This document shows, in pieces, positions 9,772 to 21,800 of a stretch of DNA of 64,000 nucleotides. The stretch is from Sanghuangporus weigelae (taxonomy: Eukaryota > Basidiomycota > Agaricomycetes > Hymenochaetales > Hymenochaetaceae). Below the pieces are notes generated by a model, which worked only from the letters and a program-made list of their open reading frames with translations, was not told where the DNA came from and ran no database searches. The number at the start of each line of letters is the position of its first letter. Position 1 is the first letter of the stretch. The position numbers and the translations under genes are program-made. Location of the stretch: NCBI GenBank assembly GCA_033182465.1, contig CP137327.1:62001-126000 (forward strand). The letters are read 5' to 3'.

Positions 9772-9782
9772 AGGAGGAGGAA
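9772..9782 (+). promoter_or_regulatory. Polypurine tract of element 1
   Basis: AGGAGGAGGAA lies immediately 5' of the TGTTAC start of the 3' LTR, the expected position for the plus-strand primer. Its counterpart in element 2 is 18566-18576 on the other strand. Confidence 0.85.
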
Positions 9783-11322
9783 TGTTACAAAAATTGTGGT
9801 TATCTATTGCGGCGTGGGCTAAATTTTACACACCGAGTTGCGATGCCAAATCAAGACTATTTCGAAAGGCTACTACGGCAGAACAGTGGTGGCGACTCAA
9901 GAGTAGCAAACCACGGATCGTCTGGAGAAGACACGGAGGACTCTAATGATTTGCAATTAGGACTAACTAATATGCACATTGGACATACTCCACCGCCGGA
10001 ACGCAGTCTGGCAGCGATGGAAGAAAGGAATGTCGCAAGGTATACGGAACTCCTGCAACGAAGACATTATCGGCGTGGTGCAACTAGAAGATTTGTACAT
10101 GAGAGCTTGGTGTGCGCCAATTGTTACTTGGCCTACCAACGAAGCTGGGTACTTGCGGAATGGCTCATGAAGAACTTCACGGAACGGTTAGTGTCAAGGG
10201 AAGCAGCCGATGTCAAGATTCGGCATAAGCCCGGACCCTCGGAACGAACAGAAGACCAACCATTACCGAACCACGGAATGAGTGCATACGACCATGAGGT
10301 ATCCATATGGCTTAGCGATAGGGATGTCTATGCATTAAAGGTCGGCGTGCGAGCTTGGATCAATCAGCATCGGCACCAGACCTTGTGCAGTCACACGGCA
10401 GTGGAAGTAGATTGGCCAGTTTACAAGCGGCCACCTTCGGACATTGAACATCTTACAGAAGAAGCGATAGAACGCTTAATGCAGGCTTGGCGAGCGTCAG
10501 AGCCAGGGGTAATTACAGTTGATGAGTGGAATGGCCGCGAGCACCTTGGACAGAGGCTACGGCTAACCACGGGCCCAGGACTACAACTATCGGACATCGA
10601 AGTCGCGGCGAGGCACAGAAGGAGTGTAGCGGAGTACACTCATTCGCCGGGAGAAGATCGGCAAGCTCTGCCGATCTCTAACCCTGATATCACTATCTCC
10701 CCCATGATCGAGGATTAAGCGGCAGAAGCTCGGCCCGGGAACGGAGCGCCAGAGAAGCGATAGCTTGGCAACTATCATGGGAACCCGTCTGGGAACGGAG
10801 AAGGATCGCGGGGTAAAGATAAGGAGAGATTAACATGTGATAACGATTGCAGATCGGAGGAAGCACGGAAGAAGCTTCTCGAAGCATCGGGGTAGTAGGA
10901 CTCAAACAAACCCTCCTAATATGGTAGAAGTATTGTGATTCAACACTAGAGGAAAGTATCGGTGTTGGCACCAGAGTAGAGTACTGGTGTCAGAGAAAAC
11001 ATATTGTCTAGACCAATAGCAAGGCTGTAGTCGGTAGTAATAGGTAGTCGGTACTATTTAGTAAATAGGTTATTTAAGGGCCAGCTGAGCGGGGCATTGT
11101 CCCTCAGCAAAATTATTTTGTACTCTCAATCGAAAACTGTACCCTTTGATTGAAACCCTGTTCTACTACTGAGGTCAAGCTTGAGCCTATCGCTCGCTTC
11201 TAAAGTAGTACATCTACAACCTTCGATTCCGTCTCCAATCAATCATCATCAGAAGGAATAAGCAGGGACTTGTTCCGGTACGCTTAGACTGACCACCTCG
11301 TCTAAAAACACTGGTCCTAACA
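9783..11322 (+). repeat. 3' LTR of element 1 (1540 bp)
   Basis: Starts TGTTAC and ends CTAACA, with TG...CA termini. The boundaries are fixed by comparison with both LTRs of element 2. It is long for a fungal Ty3/gypsy element because it carries a 291-codon ORF in its 5' part. Confidence 0.96.
9843..10718 (+). CDS. LTR-borne ORF, 291 residues, unknown function
   Basis: ATG-initiated ORF wholly inside the LTR (MPNQDYFERLLRQ start). Its frame is open back to the first bases of the LTR. It is uninterrupted in all three complete LTR copies, with only a few substitutions. The N-terminal 40 residues are polar. Residues about 65-115 are basic and aromatic with one C-x2-C pair (CANC). The rest is mixed alpha/beta-like, with His and Trp. 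I recognise no domain. In the 3' LTR position it would lie downstream of pol, like an accessory gene. Confidence 0.6.
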   Translation: MPNQDYFERLLRQNSGGDSRVANHGSSGEDTEDSNDLQLGLTNMHIGHTPPPERSLAAMEERNVARYTELLQRRHYRRGATRRFVHESLVCANCYLAYQRSWVLAEWLMKNFTERLVSREAADVKIRHKPGPSERTEDQPLPNHGMSAYDHEVSIWLSDRDVYALKVGVRAWINQHRHQTLCSHTAVEVDWPVYKRPPSDIEHLTEEAIERLMQAWRASEPGVITVDEWNGREHLGQRLRLTTGPGLQLSDIEVAARHRRSVAEYTHSPGEDRQALPISNPDITISPMIED

Positions 11323-12754
11323 ATTTCATGAACCCGGGAGATGAAGAGTAAGACTAAAGCTTGGGAGCGTACAAAGTCGTTACGACCAGTTCCGCGGTAT
11401 TCCGACTGGTTTCGCCCGGTTCCGACTGGTTTCGCTGGAGCGAGGGGACTTAGCAAGAACGCCATAGTCTAAATGGTTCGTGCACCGTTCCGTGATCGGC
11501 CATCATATAAGACACGGCGGAAGAATCACGCGACGATCCTACACGCGTCAATCACAAGTCTCCGGATCCCGGATCTGTACTCCTGACAAAGAGATTTGAC
11601 CCTGCAGCGTCGTCCACAGTCCCTCTCCCATTCAAAACGTCGCAGATTTGCCCTGTAAGGCTAGCCGAGGTCTTTCCAAGTCTTTTCCCCAAGTTCCGAC
11701 TCGTTCCGCTCAAAGACACCCGGTTCCAAAGGCTTCGCTTATGATCTCACCTTTCTATATGCGTCCCGTTTATTTCTTTATGCTCTCGTTCCGACCATGC
11801 TTAGTATTGTTTCTTTCTGTTTTATGTGTCCCTTAACCATTCATATGCGCCCCTCTCCATGGTGGATAAGTGATATGCGTTCCCCTTTTTCTTATGGCTT
11901 ATGTTTTCTGACCGATGGGAGGCTCAGTTTGGATGCTTAGTATAAATTTAGCACGAATCTCGTAGTGGGGGGGGGGGAGTGCTCAGACCGTCTCTAGTTC
12001 CCCAGCTTCGAGTTCTTCTTGTTCATAGAAAACTCTCTCGTCTCTAAAGCATAATATACGATATTTCGTGTTCTGTACAGTTGATCGGTGACCTCTCTTC
12101 GCAGCAGAGCCGTTCGTACGTTCGTATAGTTCGCCTGGTTCGTATAAAGGACCCATCCTGTCCCTGTCATCCGGATCGAAACTTCATTGCGTGTTCCGAT
12201 CGGTTTCGCTGGTTTCGCTCGTAACCCAGTTATTTAGCGTGCCGCGTGCTTTCGGTCTCGTAACACCTTCCCCTCTCTACTGTCGTCGGGAAAGGACACC
12301 ATATTATCCCTTTCCATCACCGTAAAGTCCCTCCGTCTCTTGTATCATGTTAAGGTCGCTCAGTTACCATCCCCGTCCTTCATATCGCGTTTCGAATCGT
12401 TATGCCGCGTTCCGACACTTTAGACTCCGAGTGAGATCGGCTGCCGTCGCTTCCCAGTGAGTTAGCACGGTCGATTAGTCACGTTCGAGTTGGTGGTTCG
12501 ACTAGCGTAGCCTTAGTTAGATTAGTTTTTGTGCCTTGTGTAAGTCGGCTTTAGTCCAGAGCTCGCAGTTGAGCCGGAGAGTCGATTTAGCCTTTGCACC
12601 GCCACCATCAATCTCGGGAGAAGCCCATCCTCGGAATCCTTCCTCGAGCGCTTCCCACGCGTTCCTCAGCCCTCATACAACCCTTCTCTCGTATATTCCA
12701 TTATCCCTTCATTTCCACTTGCCTTTGGTCTAGGTGTATCTCTCTGCTAACTAC
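11323..12754. other. Gene-poor stretch with short TTTCGCTGG/TTCCGACTGG repeats
   Basis: I see no convincing gene. Short motifs such as TTCCGACTGGTTTCGC recur near 11400-11430 and 12190-12220. There is an 11-G run at 11967-11977 and a TATAAATT box at about 11941. It could be the remains of another LTR or a promoter and leader region; the sequence does not decide. Confidence 0.4.
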
Positions 12755-14278
12755 TCAAAGGTATTCTAGGGCAGCCCCTCGAACTTTATATTCCCTGTCC
12801 GGTATCAGAACGCCCACAGGAGTTTCATCGGTGAGGAGCTTCAGACCGATATCCAAACCACTCCTTCCTCCGATAGCGTGAGTCGACGATTGTTCCTAAG
12901 AGATTATAAGCAATTATAAATCCTTGAAAGAAAGTGCTAAAACTCACTTCTGCCATCCTCCGTTGCAGATCGTCATTTGTGGCTTGGTTATGCAGGGTAA
13001 TCAGCGTATCGGTGCGGATGGCCAGCTCCACATGCGCCTGAAACAACTCACGGATGCAGGGTGCCACCTGCCGAATGGCAGCCAAGTACCCCCGGTAGAA
13101 ATCAGAGCTGCCGATGGCCTGCTCATTCAGAGCTCTGGACACAGACATATTCCATGTAGACATGGGCACCCGCAATTCCGAGAGGGTGCCTTATACCCGA
13201 TTATAAGTACAACGAGAATGAACTCTACATAAGAGAAAATTCTTACCTCCATCCTGAGGAACTTGGATATCTAAGACAATCTCAGAACAAGTCAAGGAGA
13301 ATGGAGGATGAGGACCCACATAAACTCTGGTTTTCGGTAGTGCCCTCAAATGACATGTTGGTCGTGGTTAGAGGGGAACAGATATCGATCTTGATATCGA
13401 TCAATTGACACGATCTCATGGGCATGGGAAAGCAAAGTCATGCCGTGAGACCAGATAGATACTTATGGACGCTTCATCAAAAGGAAGCATTCTCTTCAAA
13501 AAAACTCACCAAAAGTGACTGCTGCTTCATAAGCGAGAATCAGAGCTTCTTTGATTATTTCTGGCTCTGCCGGCAACGATCTCTATTTATAGTTACAGTT
13601 ACACATATGAAATGCGAGCATTGCATTGAAGCTGCTTGGGCCGCACTGGTGAAAGCGTTTCCTGAGTGTATGGAACACTTCTAATCGAAACAAATAAGCG
13701 CACAATGCAAGGAAAGGGGCAAGGTAAACAATCGCACCTACCGTTCATCGATCGTGTTCATCAGCGCTATATCCTTTAACGAGTTTGCCAATGCCTTCGT
13801 TGGAGTCGAGGTACCATGCTAGAACACTTGTGGTAATCTTCTTAAACTGCGGCGAGGTGGCGTTCTGACGCACATCATTATGTCGTGTCGCGATTTGATG
13901 TTCATTTTGCGCAAAGTGCCCCCCTCGTAATCTAGAACAACGAGTATCGATCGTCTTTCATTGAGAGCATACTGGACCTTAATTTTACGTTCGAGATTTC
14001 TCATGAGGCACATGTAAGATAGAACCGATGGGTCGCGTCCATTACGTCCATTATCCGGTTGTACATCAAATGCGATGGCTATCAAATCGTCAGATTGCCA
14101 TACTACTATGACGGTCAACACGCCAGCGTTTAAGGCCAAAAGTGATTCCAAATGCGCTCGGTGTTGACTTCGTCAAAATCAGCTTTCGGCCAGCATCTTC
14201 ATTAGTTGTTCGGGCAAAGCGGTATGTTCTCATGACAAAGACGACGACGAATATTGAGTACTTTATGGAACTAGGCAC
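12755..14278 (-). CDS. Multi-exon hypothetical gene, possibly decayed at its 5' end
   Basis: The C-terminal exons are well supported. A last exon ending at TGA 12755-12757 (product ends RGAALEYL) follows a 52-nt GTGAGT...TTAG intron. The exon before it (MSVSRALNEQAIGSSDFYRG region, about 12953-13187) follows a 57-nt GTAAGA...AAG intron with matching phase. The next exon carries SEIVLDIQVPQDG, and another carries EPEIIKEALILAYEA before a GTGAGT donor. Further upstream (about 13760-14151) the coding signal jumps frame near 13875 (from MMCVR to RQNATSPQFKK), which could be a frameshift or an unrecognised intron. No family recognised; the start is unknown. Confidence 0.5.
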
Positions 14279-14309
14279 GGTTCCCTGCCTGCAAGAAGAA
14301 ATAAAATAA

Positions 14310-15400
14310 ACTTGTCAGATTCTCCAAAGCCTGGACTTGATTACGGAGAATGCAAGTTCAATAGGATTGTAGTCTGGTGAGTAAGGAGGAAGAAATTCAA
14401 GCCTGACACCCCTAAGCAAAGGGGTCAGTACAAGCTGCGACTTGCATTGCTAGTGAGACAGACCGAGATTCGATGAGCTCCCGGATCTCGGGAGCCTTGT
14501 GTATTGGGCAGTTGTCCATCACGATGACTGATTAGGTGCCGGGGAAGGGATGCATTTTGTCCAACAGGCCGGCAATGAATTCCACGAACAGTTTGGTATT
14601 GAATGCGCCCTGTATGATAGTGCAGTCGATTGTCCTGTCGAGGCTGATAGCTGGCAAGACGGAGAAGCTAACGGAGTGAATCAGAAGCTTGCGACGTGCC
14701 ACAAGAGGCAGAATCACCATTTCCCCCTATTGAAAAACTGCTTGCGACACGCACGGCGACCCTCAAGAGCTCAAGCAGTGTTGCGAAGAAAAGCCCGCCG
14801 ATCGCAAGCACTCTCATTGACAAACACCAGCTGTTCCGCTGTGTACTGAGAGGCAATACGTGCGACGTACTGTGCACGCAGAGTCTCATTCCACTCGAGA
14901 GCCCTTTTCAATAACTAGACAACGACGATTTCAGTTCGCGTGGACTGTGTGAGGAAGCAAAGCGACAGAGACAGCCACCTTCTTAAGTGTGAAACCAGCG
15001 CACAGCAAGGACCTGCGTATAGTCGCATGCGAGACCTCCTTCTCCCATCTTTCCTGGAGCAGTAGCCTCAACTCGTCGATGTAACGGTCATTGAGATTGC
15101 TTAGTGACCCGCAAAGGAACTACGTGGTGTGAACCAACAGCTACCAGGACAGGTTTCAACATGTGCATACCTCGGTGTGGATATAATCAAGCACTCGAGG
15201 CCTTCCACGAAAACCAAGTTCATGTGCAGCAACAGTCCCGTTGCACTTGAACTCTCGTATTATCCGGAAAACTGTTGTCTTGGGTATGTCGATCAAGGCT
15301 GCGATCTGAGAGGCGCTGAGTTTCTTGTTCATAGTGATGATGCATTCCCGTAAATTGTTGGACAGCCTTCTGCCGCGTCGCCGGGGTTGCATGAACGAAT
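14310..15400 (-). pseudogene. Decayed IS630-Tc1-mariner transposase
   Basis: Reading on -, a helix-turn-helix N-terminus (KLSASQIAALIDIPKTTVFR, about 15200-15330) is followed by remnants matching the transposase in the arms of the large element: FVNESACDRR (first catalytic D region), VLPAISLDRTIDC, VMDNCPIHK (second D) and PPYSPDYNPIELAFS (third acidic residue). Stops interrupt it between the first D and LPAISLD, and just before VMDNC. It is clearly related to, but well diverged from, the copies at 39647 and 46779. I could not define terminal repeats, so this is a solo relic. Confidence 0.8.
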
Positions 15401-16394
15401 GCTCAACATAAGCTGTAGAGATGGTGGCTGTGAAGATGGTGATGGCTCGAGATCAAGTGGCAACTCGACACGTGAGTCCTCAAATGCGTCGCTGCCTCCT
15501 ATCTCTTTGCCGTGGTGCCTCGTCTCTCGTGATGGTCCGTCCCCAACAACTGGGGGTTCCCTCATGCCTGTGGGTGATGAGGGATTGGTGAGGGTGAGGA
15601 GGGAACTGTAGACAAGTGATGAGAGCTGCTGTGCAGGGAGATGCTGCGTACAAAAGACTACCGTCGTGTGTGTACACTCATGTTTCTCTGAGAGATGTTT
15701 CTGCGGCCCTGGCAGGCACGCTCGGTTTGGTTGCAGCAGGAGTGCATGATGGCCGAGCCGACCTTGTTCGCCCTCGCCCAGATATGATTTTGGGTGACAT
15801 TTCAGCAGAGGATGGTCACCGGGGTGGTTTCAAGTCTGATTGGTAGATAGTACAAGTAATGTAGCCACACCCAAGCTTAAGTCAGCTCAGCTACTGTCTT
15901 GGCTCAAAGCGCCTATGCTGCTGTCTTTTTAGCAGAAACAATCAGATTTTTTGGTGTCCAAATGCGTGAGTTATGACAGATGCAATGAAGTAGGGGAGAG
16001 TTCTGTGAGCAGGAGTGACAACAAACCACCCAGTTTCACTACCACAATCATGTCAGGGAGCCTCGAGGAGTTGCGTACAGGTGCCCACTGGGCTGGCCTG
16101 ATTTATCAAACTTGAATCAGATTTTTCCGGATGATGTTGGGCAAGCTACGATTTTTACACTGAACGGAGGGCATGATAAGGATTTAGCATTATGATGCTA
16201 TCTTTTTAGTAGCGAAGTACATACTCAACAAAACCCAGACATTTTTATATGTACTGGAGCGCATATTCAAGCAGGTTTTTTACATAGTTATATCAGATTT
16301 TTATGTGCTGTATTGACTGAGATATTCGCTATTTTGTTTTTTTTTGCTTATCCAGGATGCACTTTGCATCAAAAATACATGTGATTTTCCAAAT
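15401..16394. other. No gene recognised
   Basis: Short open frames only, with low-complexity Ser/Pro-rich translations and no recognisable domain. From about 15840 it becomes AT-richer and resembles decayed MITE sequence. Confidence 0.4.
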
Positions 16395-16421
16395 TGCCAA
16401 CAATTTTGCAATTAGCTGTAT
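16395..16421. repeat. Orphan terminal repeat of a family B-like element
   Basis: The stretch ending in CAATTTTGCAATTAGCTGTA closely resembles the right terminus of the complete family B element at 50735-50763. Its partner end was not found, so this is probably a decayed earlier insertion lying just left of the next copy. Confidence 0.45.
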
Positions 16422-17021
16422 GTGCCTAAATGCATTATTACAGCTGTTTGCAAAAGTAATGAGAATCATGTAATTTTACCACTTTTCTCACCATGAGAGC
16501 CTCAAAACACAGATAAAATCATATCTCACCCAAATCTCAACGGTTTCACATTATCTAAGTTGCTAAATTCATCTTTTTGAAAGGGCTTTTGCTTAAAGAA
16601 AACTGTAGAGAAAATAGAGCGAAAAATGACCCAAAAATGGCGAAAATATTGGTTTTTGCCTCTTCCTTGCATGTGCATTTTTTTCTGTGATCCCTGCTGG
16701 TCCAGCACCTCCCCAAAGCTATCCAGAATGATAATATGATTATAAAATGAATTTACAGACTGAGTTTGAGTTGAATTGTATACCAGAATGTGCTGCTTTG
16801 AGGCATGCCTGAATTACTCAAAACTCATCATTTCCCCCTAGCCTCCCAGGCTGCAGGAAAAATTCTTACAGGCCAGATTCATGCATGTAAATTCATTTTG
16901 AATATAATAGACTAGGTTTGTGTACTAGCTAAGGCCTCAGCATCCACTGGTGAGCTGGGCTGAACAAGTGATTCTGGTTGTATGCATCATTTTAGACAGC
17001 ATCTTCCTAGCTCACCAGTGG

Positions 17022-17026
17022 ATGCT
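17022..17026. repeat. Target-site duplication of element 2, left copy
   Basis: ATGCT immediately before the TGTTAG end of the LTR; identical to 29231-29235. Confidence 0.93.
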
Positions 17027-18565
17027 TGTTAGGACCAGTGTTTTTAGACGAGGTGGTCAGTCTAAGCGTACCGGAACAAGTCCCTGCTTATTCCTTCTGA
17101 TGATAATTGATTGGAGACGGAACGAAGGTTATAGATGTACTACTTTAGAAGCGAGCGATGGGCTCAAGCTTGACCTCAGTAGTGGAACAGGGTTTCAATC
17201 AAAGGGTACAGTTTTCGATTGAGAGTACAAAATAATTTTGCTGAGGGACAATGCCCCGCTCAGCTGGCCCTTAAATAACCTATTTACTAAATAGTACCGA
17301 CTACCTATTACTACCGACTACAGCCTTGCTATTGGTCTAGACAATATGTTTTCTCTGACACCAGTACTCTACTCTGGTGCCAACACCGATACTTTCCTCT
17401 AGTGTTGAATCACAATACTTCTACCATATTAGGAGGGTTTGTTTGAGTCCTACTACCCCGATGCTTCGAGAAGCTTCTTCCGTGCTTCCTCCGATCTGCA
17501 ATCGTTATCACATGTTAATCTCTCCTTATCTTTACCCTGCGATCCTTCTCCGTTCCCAGACGGGTTCCCATGATAGTTGCCAAGCTATCGCTTCTCTGGC
17601 GCTCCGTTCCCGGGCCAAGCTTCTGCCGCTTAATCCTCGATCATGGGGGAGATAGTGATATCAGGGTTAGAGATCGGCAGAGCTTGCCGATCTTCTCCCG
17701 GCGCATGAGTGTACTCCGCTACACTCCTTCTGTGCCTCGCCGCGACTTCGATGTCCGATAGTTGTAGTCCTGGGCCCGTGGTTAGCCGTAGCCTCTGTCC
17801 AAAGTGCTCGCGGCCATTCCACTCATCAACTGTAATTACCCCTGGCTCTGACGCTCGCCAAGCCTGCATCAAGCGTTCTATCGCTTCTTCCGTAAGATGT
17901 TCAATGTCCGAAGGTGGCCGCTTGTAAACTGGCCAATCTACTTCCACTGCCGTGTGACTGCACAAGGTCTGGTGCCGATGCTGATTGATCCAAGCTCGCA
18001 CGCCGACCTTTAATGCATAGACATCCCTATCGCTAAGCCATATGGATACCTCATGGTCGTATGCACTCATTCCGTGGTTCGGTAATGGTTGGTCTTCTGT
18101 TCGTTCCGAGGGTCCGGGCTTATGCCGAATCTTGACATCGGCTGCTTCCCTTGACACTAACCGTTCCGTGAAGTTCTTCATGAGCCATTCCGCAAGTACC
18201 CAGCTTCGTTGGTAGGCCAAGTAACAATTGGCGCACACCAAGCTCTCATGTACAAATCTTCTAGTTGCACCACGCCGATAATGTCTTCGTTGCAGGAGTT
18301 CCGTATACCTTGCGACATTTCTTTCTTCCATCGCCGCCAGACTGCGTTCCGGCGGTGGAGTATGTCCAATGTGCATATTAGTTAGTCCTAATTGCAAATC
18401 ATTAGAGTCCTCCGTGTCTTCTCCAGACGATCCGTGGTTTGCTACTCTTGAGTCGCCACCACTGTTCTGCCGTAGTAGCCTTTCGAAATAGTCTTGATTT
18501 GGCATCGCAACTCGGTGTGTAAAATTTAGCCCACGCCGTATTAGATAACCACAATTTTCGTAACA
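17027..18565 (-). repeat. 3' LTR of element 2
   Basis: 1539 bp, bounded by TGTTAGG on the left and GTAACA on the right in window orientation. The polypurine tract of the element abuts it at 18566-18576. Confidence 0.96.
17630..18505 (-). CDS. LTR-borne ORF, 291 residues (element 2, 3' LTR)
   Basis: Same ORF as at 9843-10718. Replacements seen include L to F in the NGREH(L/F)GQRL stretch and S to A near EYTH(S/A)PGED. No stop or frameshift. Confidence 0.6.
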   Translation of the reverse strand: MPNQDYFERLLRQNSGGDSRVANHGSSGEDTEDSNDLQLGLTNMHIGHTPPPERSLAAMEERNVARYTELLQRRHYRRGATRRFVHESLVCANCYLAYQRSWVLAEWLMKNFTERLVSREAADVKIRHKPGPSERTEDQPLPNHGMSAYDHEVSIWLSDRDVYALKVGVRAWINQHRHQTLCSHTAVEVDWPVYKRPPSDIEHLTEEAIERLMQAWRASEPGVITVDEWNGREHFGQRLRLTTGPGLQLSDIEVAARHRRSVAEYTHAPGEDRQALPISNPDITISPMIED

Positions 18566-18805
18566 TTCCTCCTCCTAAGATCCACTTCGGACTGCAAGGA
18601 GAGTGTGGATCCAATTAATTGTGGTAGCCATAATCTTGCTGTTTCGTTTGGTTCCTTACCGGGCCTCGATTCCGTGTCGGCCTCCAACATACTAGCTGCT
18701 TCCAAACAGGCTAGGATATAGTTAATGGATATATCATATCCTTCCAGCATCAATTTCTGACGCTAGGGATAGTTTAACGACGTGTCCGGGTCGTCGGCTG
18801 CTTCC

Positions 18806-21800
18806 CTAAGCCTCACTGACCTCGCTATCCGTCGAGTCAGCATGATACCAATCGTTATAGGAGAGTCCTTCCTCTAGTCCTTCCATCCTATCGTATCTTC
18901 GTATAGGTAAAGCGTTTGCTCGGGTGAATGGCCGTTTAGCAGCTCTCCAATGATGCTTGTGCCATTCTGGATAGGCAAAATCTCGTTGCTTTATACCTGT
19001 CTTGTTGTCGTATTTCCTTCGTTGTCTAGTTCTCTGCAGCACCTTTCTCCCATAAAGCGTGCTCAGGTAATAGTCGTCCGCTCTGCGTACATCCAGAAGT
19101 CTCTGCGCCAAAGCGACAATTCCTGCAACCTTCTTTCTAAAGGGAAGGTTCACGGCGTCCGGCCAACCGTTCCTTTCGTGATACTCTCGCAATTTTTCGG
19201 GGGCGTTGCGTAGCCCTTCTACAGGTTCCCAGGTATTTTCCTCTTCAGGGTAGCCGAGCCATTTAACCTGGTATTCCCATGTGTTGTGCCATTTCCTCAT
19301 GTCCCGAATTACTTCTACTTCGTATTCGGCTTCTCCAGCAATGACTTCTGGTGGTGGTCTTGTTCGTTGTGTCGGATCTTTTCGTTCTCGATAGGGAATT
19401 AATAGTCCTGCGTAAAACACCGGGTGGATCCTCAGTTCCTTTGGAAGGTCCAGCTCGTAGTTGACTGGCCCATGCTTCGCGACGATCTTGTAAGGTCCAA
19501 TATTTCTGTCACCTAATTTCCTAGTAGGGACTAATAGTGTTAGATTTCGGCCATCTAACATGACCTTATCTCCGATCTCGAATTCCGGCATCGGGCCTCG
19601 GTGTTTATCTGCAAACTTCTTCATTGCATCTCGTGCTTTAGTAAGTGCTTCCAACGCTTCTTGTTGATGCTTCATCCGCATTGCCACATAGTCTTGAGTA
19701 CCTTGGATCGGAAGCTTAAATCCTACTTCCGGCTGAAACCCATAAACCATTTCAAACGGTGACTTCCCAGTACTTGAGTGACTTCGACTGTTATAGGCAA
19801 ATTCCGCCATAGGAAGATGTTCGTCCCAATCATCCTGTTGCAGACTGGAATAGCATCTTAGCAGCTGTTCCATTTCCTGGTTCACTCGTTCCGTTTGTCC
19901 GTCTGTTTGTGGATGATATGCCGTACTAAGCTTCGTTTCGATTCCAAGGGCCTGGTTCACTTGTTCGGTAAATCGGCTTGCAAACTGCGGTCCCCTGTCG
20001 CTAATTACTGTTTTTGGGGTTCCAACCTTGCTGTAGACATGTTTGATCATCATGTCAGCAGTGGTTTTCGAGTTTGCATTTACAGTGGTAGGTATAAATG
20101 TTCCCATTTTTGAGAACCGATCTACTACCACTAGTATTGCATTGTTTCCTTTGCTCGTAGTTGGAAGTCCGGTGACGTAGTTCATAGTAATTTCTTCATA
20201 GGGCCGATTCATTACTGGCAGCGGTTGTAAAGGCGGTTGCGTCTTTCCTCGTCTTGCCTTCGTCCGTTGGCACGTATCGCAAGTGCGCACATATTCTTCG
20301 ACCCATTCCCTAATCTTTGGCCACCATACTCTTCGTTCCAGTTTCGTGATAGTCTTGTCTATCCCCGGGTGTCCTGCTGCTGGAGCGTCATGGCACTGTC
20401 GTACTAATTCTCGTTTAATTTCATCAACTGGTGGGATTACCAATTTTCCATCCCTCCACCAGTATCCTTCTTCGAAAGTCCCGATTTCTTGCTCCTTGGA
20501 CTTTTCGTATCCTGCTCGAATCTTTTCTCCCAGTTCCGAACCTCCTGTAATTTCAAACACCCGTATAGTGCGCACGGGCAGTTCTTGGTTCCGGAACAGC
20601 TCTGGGGGAAGTAGGACTTGTTCTGGTACATCTTCAACGCCTTGTTCGTAGTCAGGCCGTCGTGACAGTGCATCCGCTCTTGAATTCTTGGTTCCTGGTC
20701 GATACTCGATTCTGAATCGAAATCTGCTGAGAAAAGTAGCCCATCTCGCCTGGCGTCCACTGAGTTTTCTAGCTCCCATGAAATACCGGAGGTTTGCCTG
20801 ATCACTAATTACCCGAATTTCATGTTTAGCTCCTTCCAAGTGGTGTCGCCAATTGCTCAAAGCTTTGACAATTGGCAGCAATTCCTTGTCCATTACTGGG
20901 TAGTTGTTCTCGGCGTCTCGATAGGTATTCGACCAATATCCAATAGGATGCAAAATTCCGTCGTCACTTTCTTGCGAGAGCACTGCTCCCATCGCAAAGT
21001 TAGATGCATCTGTTTCCAGTACAAATTGTTTCTCGTGATCGGGTCGTACAAGCATAGGTGCAGATGTGAAGGCTTCCTTCAACTTGACGAAGCCTTCTCG
21101 TTGACGATCTCCCCAAGTAAATGTCTTCTTGCCAGACATGAGTTCCGTTAGCGGCCTAGCGATCTTGGCGAAGCCTTCGATAAATTTTCGGTAGAAGTTC
21201 GCAAAACCAATGAACTTTCGAATGTCTCGCTTGCTTGACAAATCTGGCCATTCTTGAACTGCTTTTACCTTGTAGGGATCCATCTGCATGCCCGATTGGT
21301 TAACAACAAATCCTAGATAGTCGAGCTCCTGTTTGGCAAAGTAGCACTTCTCTGGCTTGCAAAAGAAGTCTGCTTTCCTTAACCTGCGCAATACTTCTGC
21401 TAGCAGGTCCCAGTGTTCCTGTTTTGTTTCCGCATAGATAATAATGTCATCTAGATAAATGAGTATGCCCTGCCCAATCATGTCCTGAAAGAGCTCGTTC
21501 ATTGCACGTTGGAATACCGCAGGTGCATTCATTAGTCCAAACTGCATTACCAGCGGCTGGTAAACCCCCATGTGAGTTCTGAAGGCGGCATACTTTTCAT
21601 GCCCTGGATGGATTCGCACATTGTTATACCCGCTTCGTAAATCCAGTGTAGAAAACCATTTCGCATGAGCCAAATCGTCCGGTAGCATATGTAATAGAGG
21701 CATTGGCTGGTGATCCGGTATGACCACTGCATTCAATCCTCTGTAGTCGATTACGATACGATACTCTGGTTTGCCATCCTTTCCTAGTGTTTTCTTGGCT

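Larger units (their letters stand above)
1..11322 (+). mobile_element. Ty3/gypsy chromovirus, element 1 (5' end outside the window)
   Basis: LTR retrotransposon with a partial 5' LTR (1-657), a 9.1-kb internal region and a complete 3' LTR (9783-11322). The order is leader ORFs, gag, then pol as protease, reverse transcriptase, RNase H, integrase and chromodomain, which is the chromovirus order within Ty3/gypsy. Base 1 corresponds to base 10666 of the 3' LTR, and I see no difference between the two LTRs over the shared 657 bp, so the insertion looks recent. The reading frames are intact. The target-site duplication cannot be tested because the 5' boundary lies outside the window. A near-identical copy in opposite orientation occupies 17027-29230. 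Confidence 0.95.

Noticed and set aside
9595-9822. 75-codon ORF bridging pol and the 3' LTR
   Set aside because: Too short, ends at different points in the two elements, and has no recognisable domain; kept only as leader to the LTR.
11967-11977. 11-G run as a structural signal
   Set aside because: A single homopolymer with no neighbouring G-tracts; not enough for a quadruplex claim.
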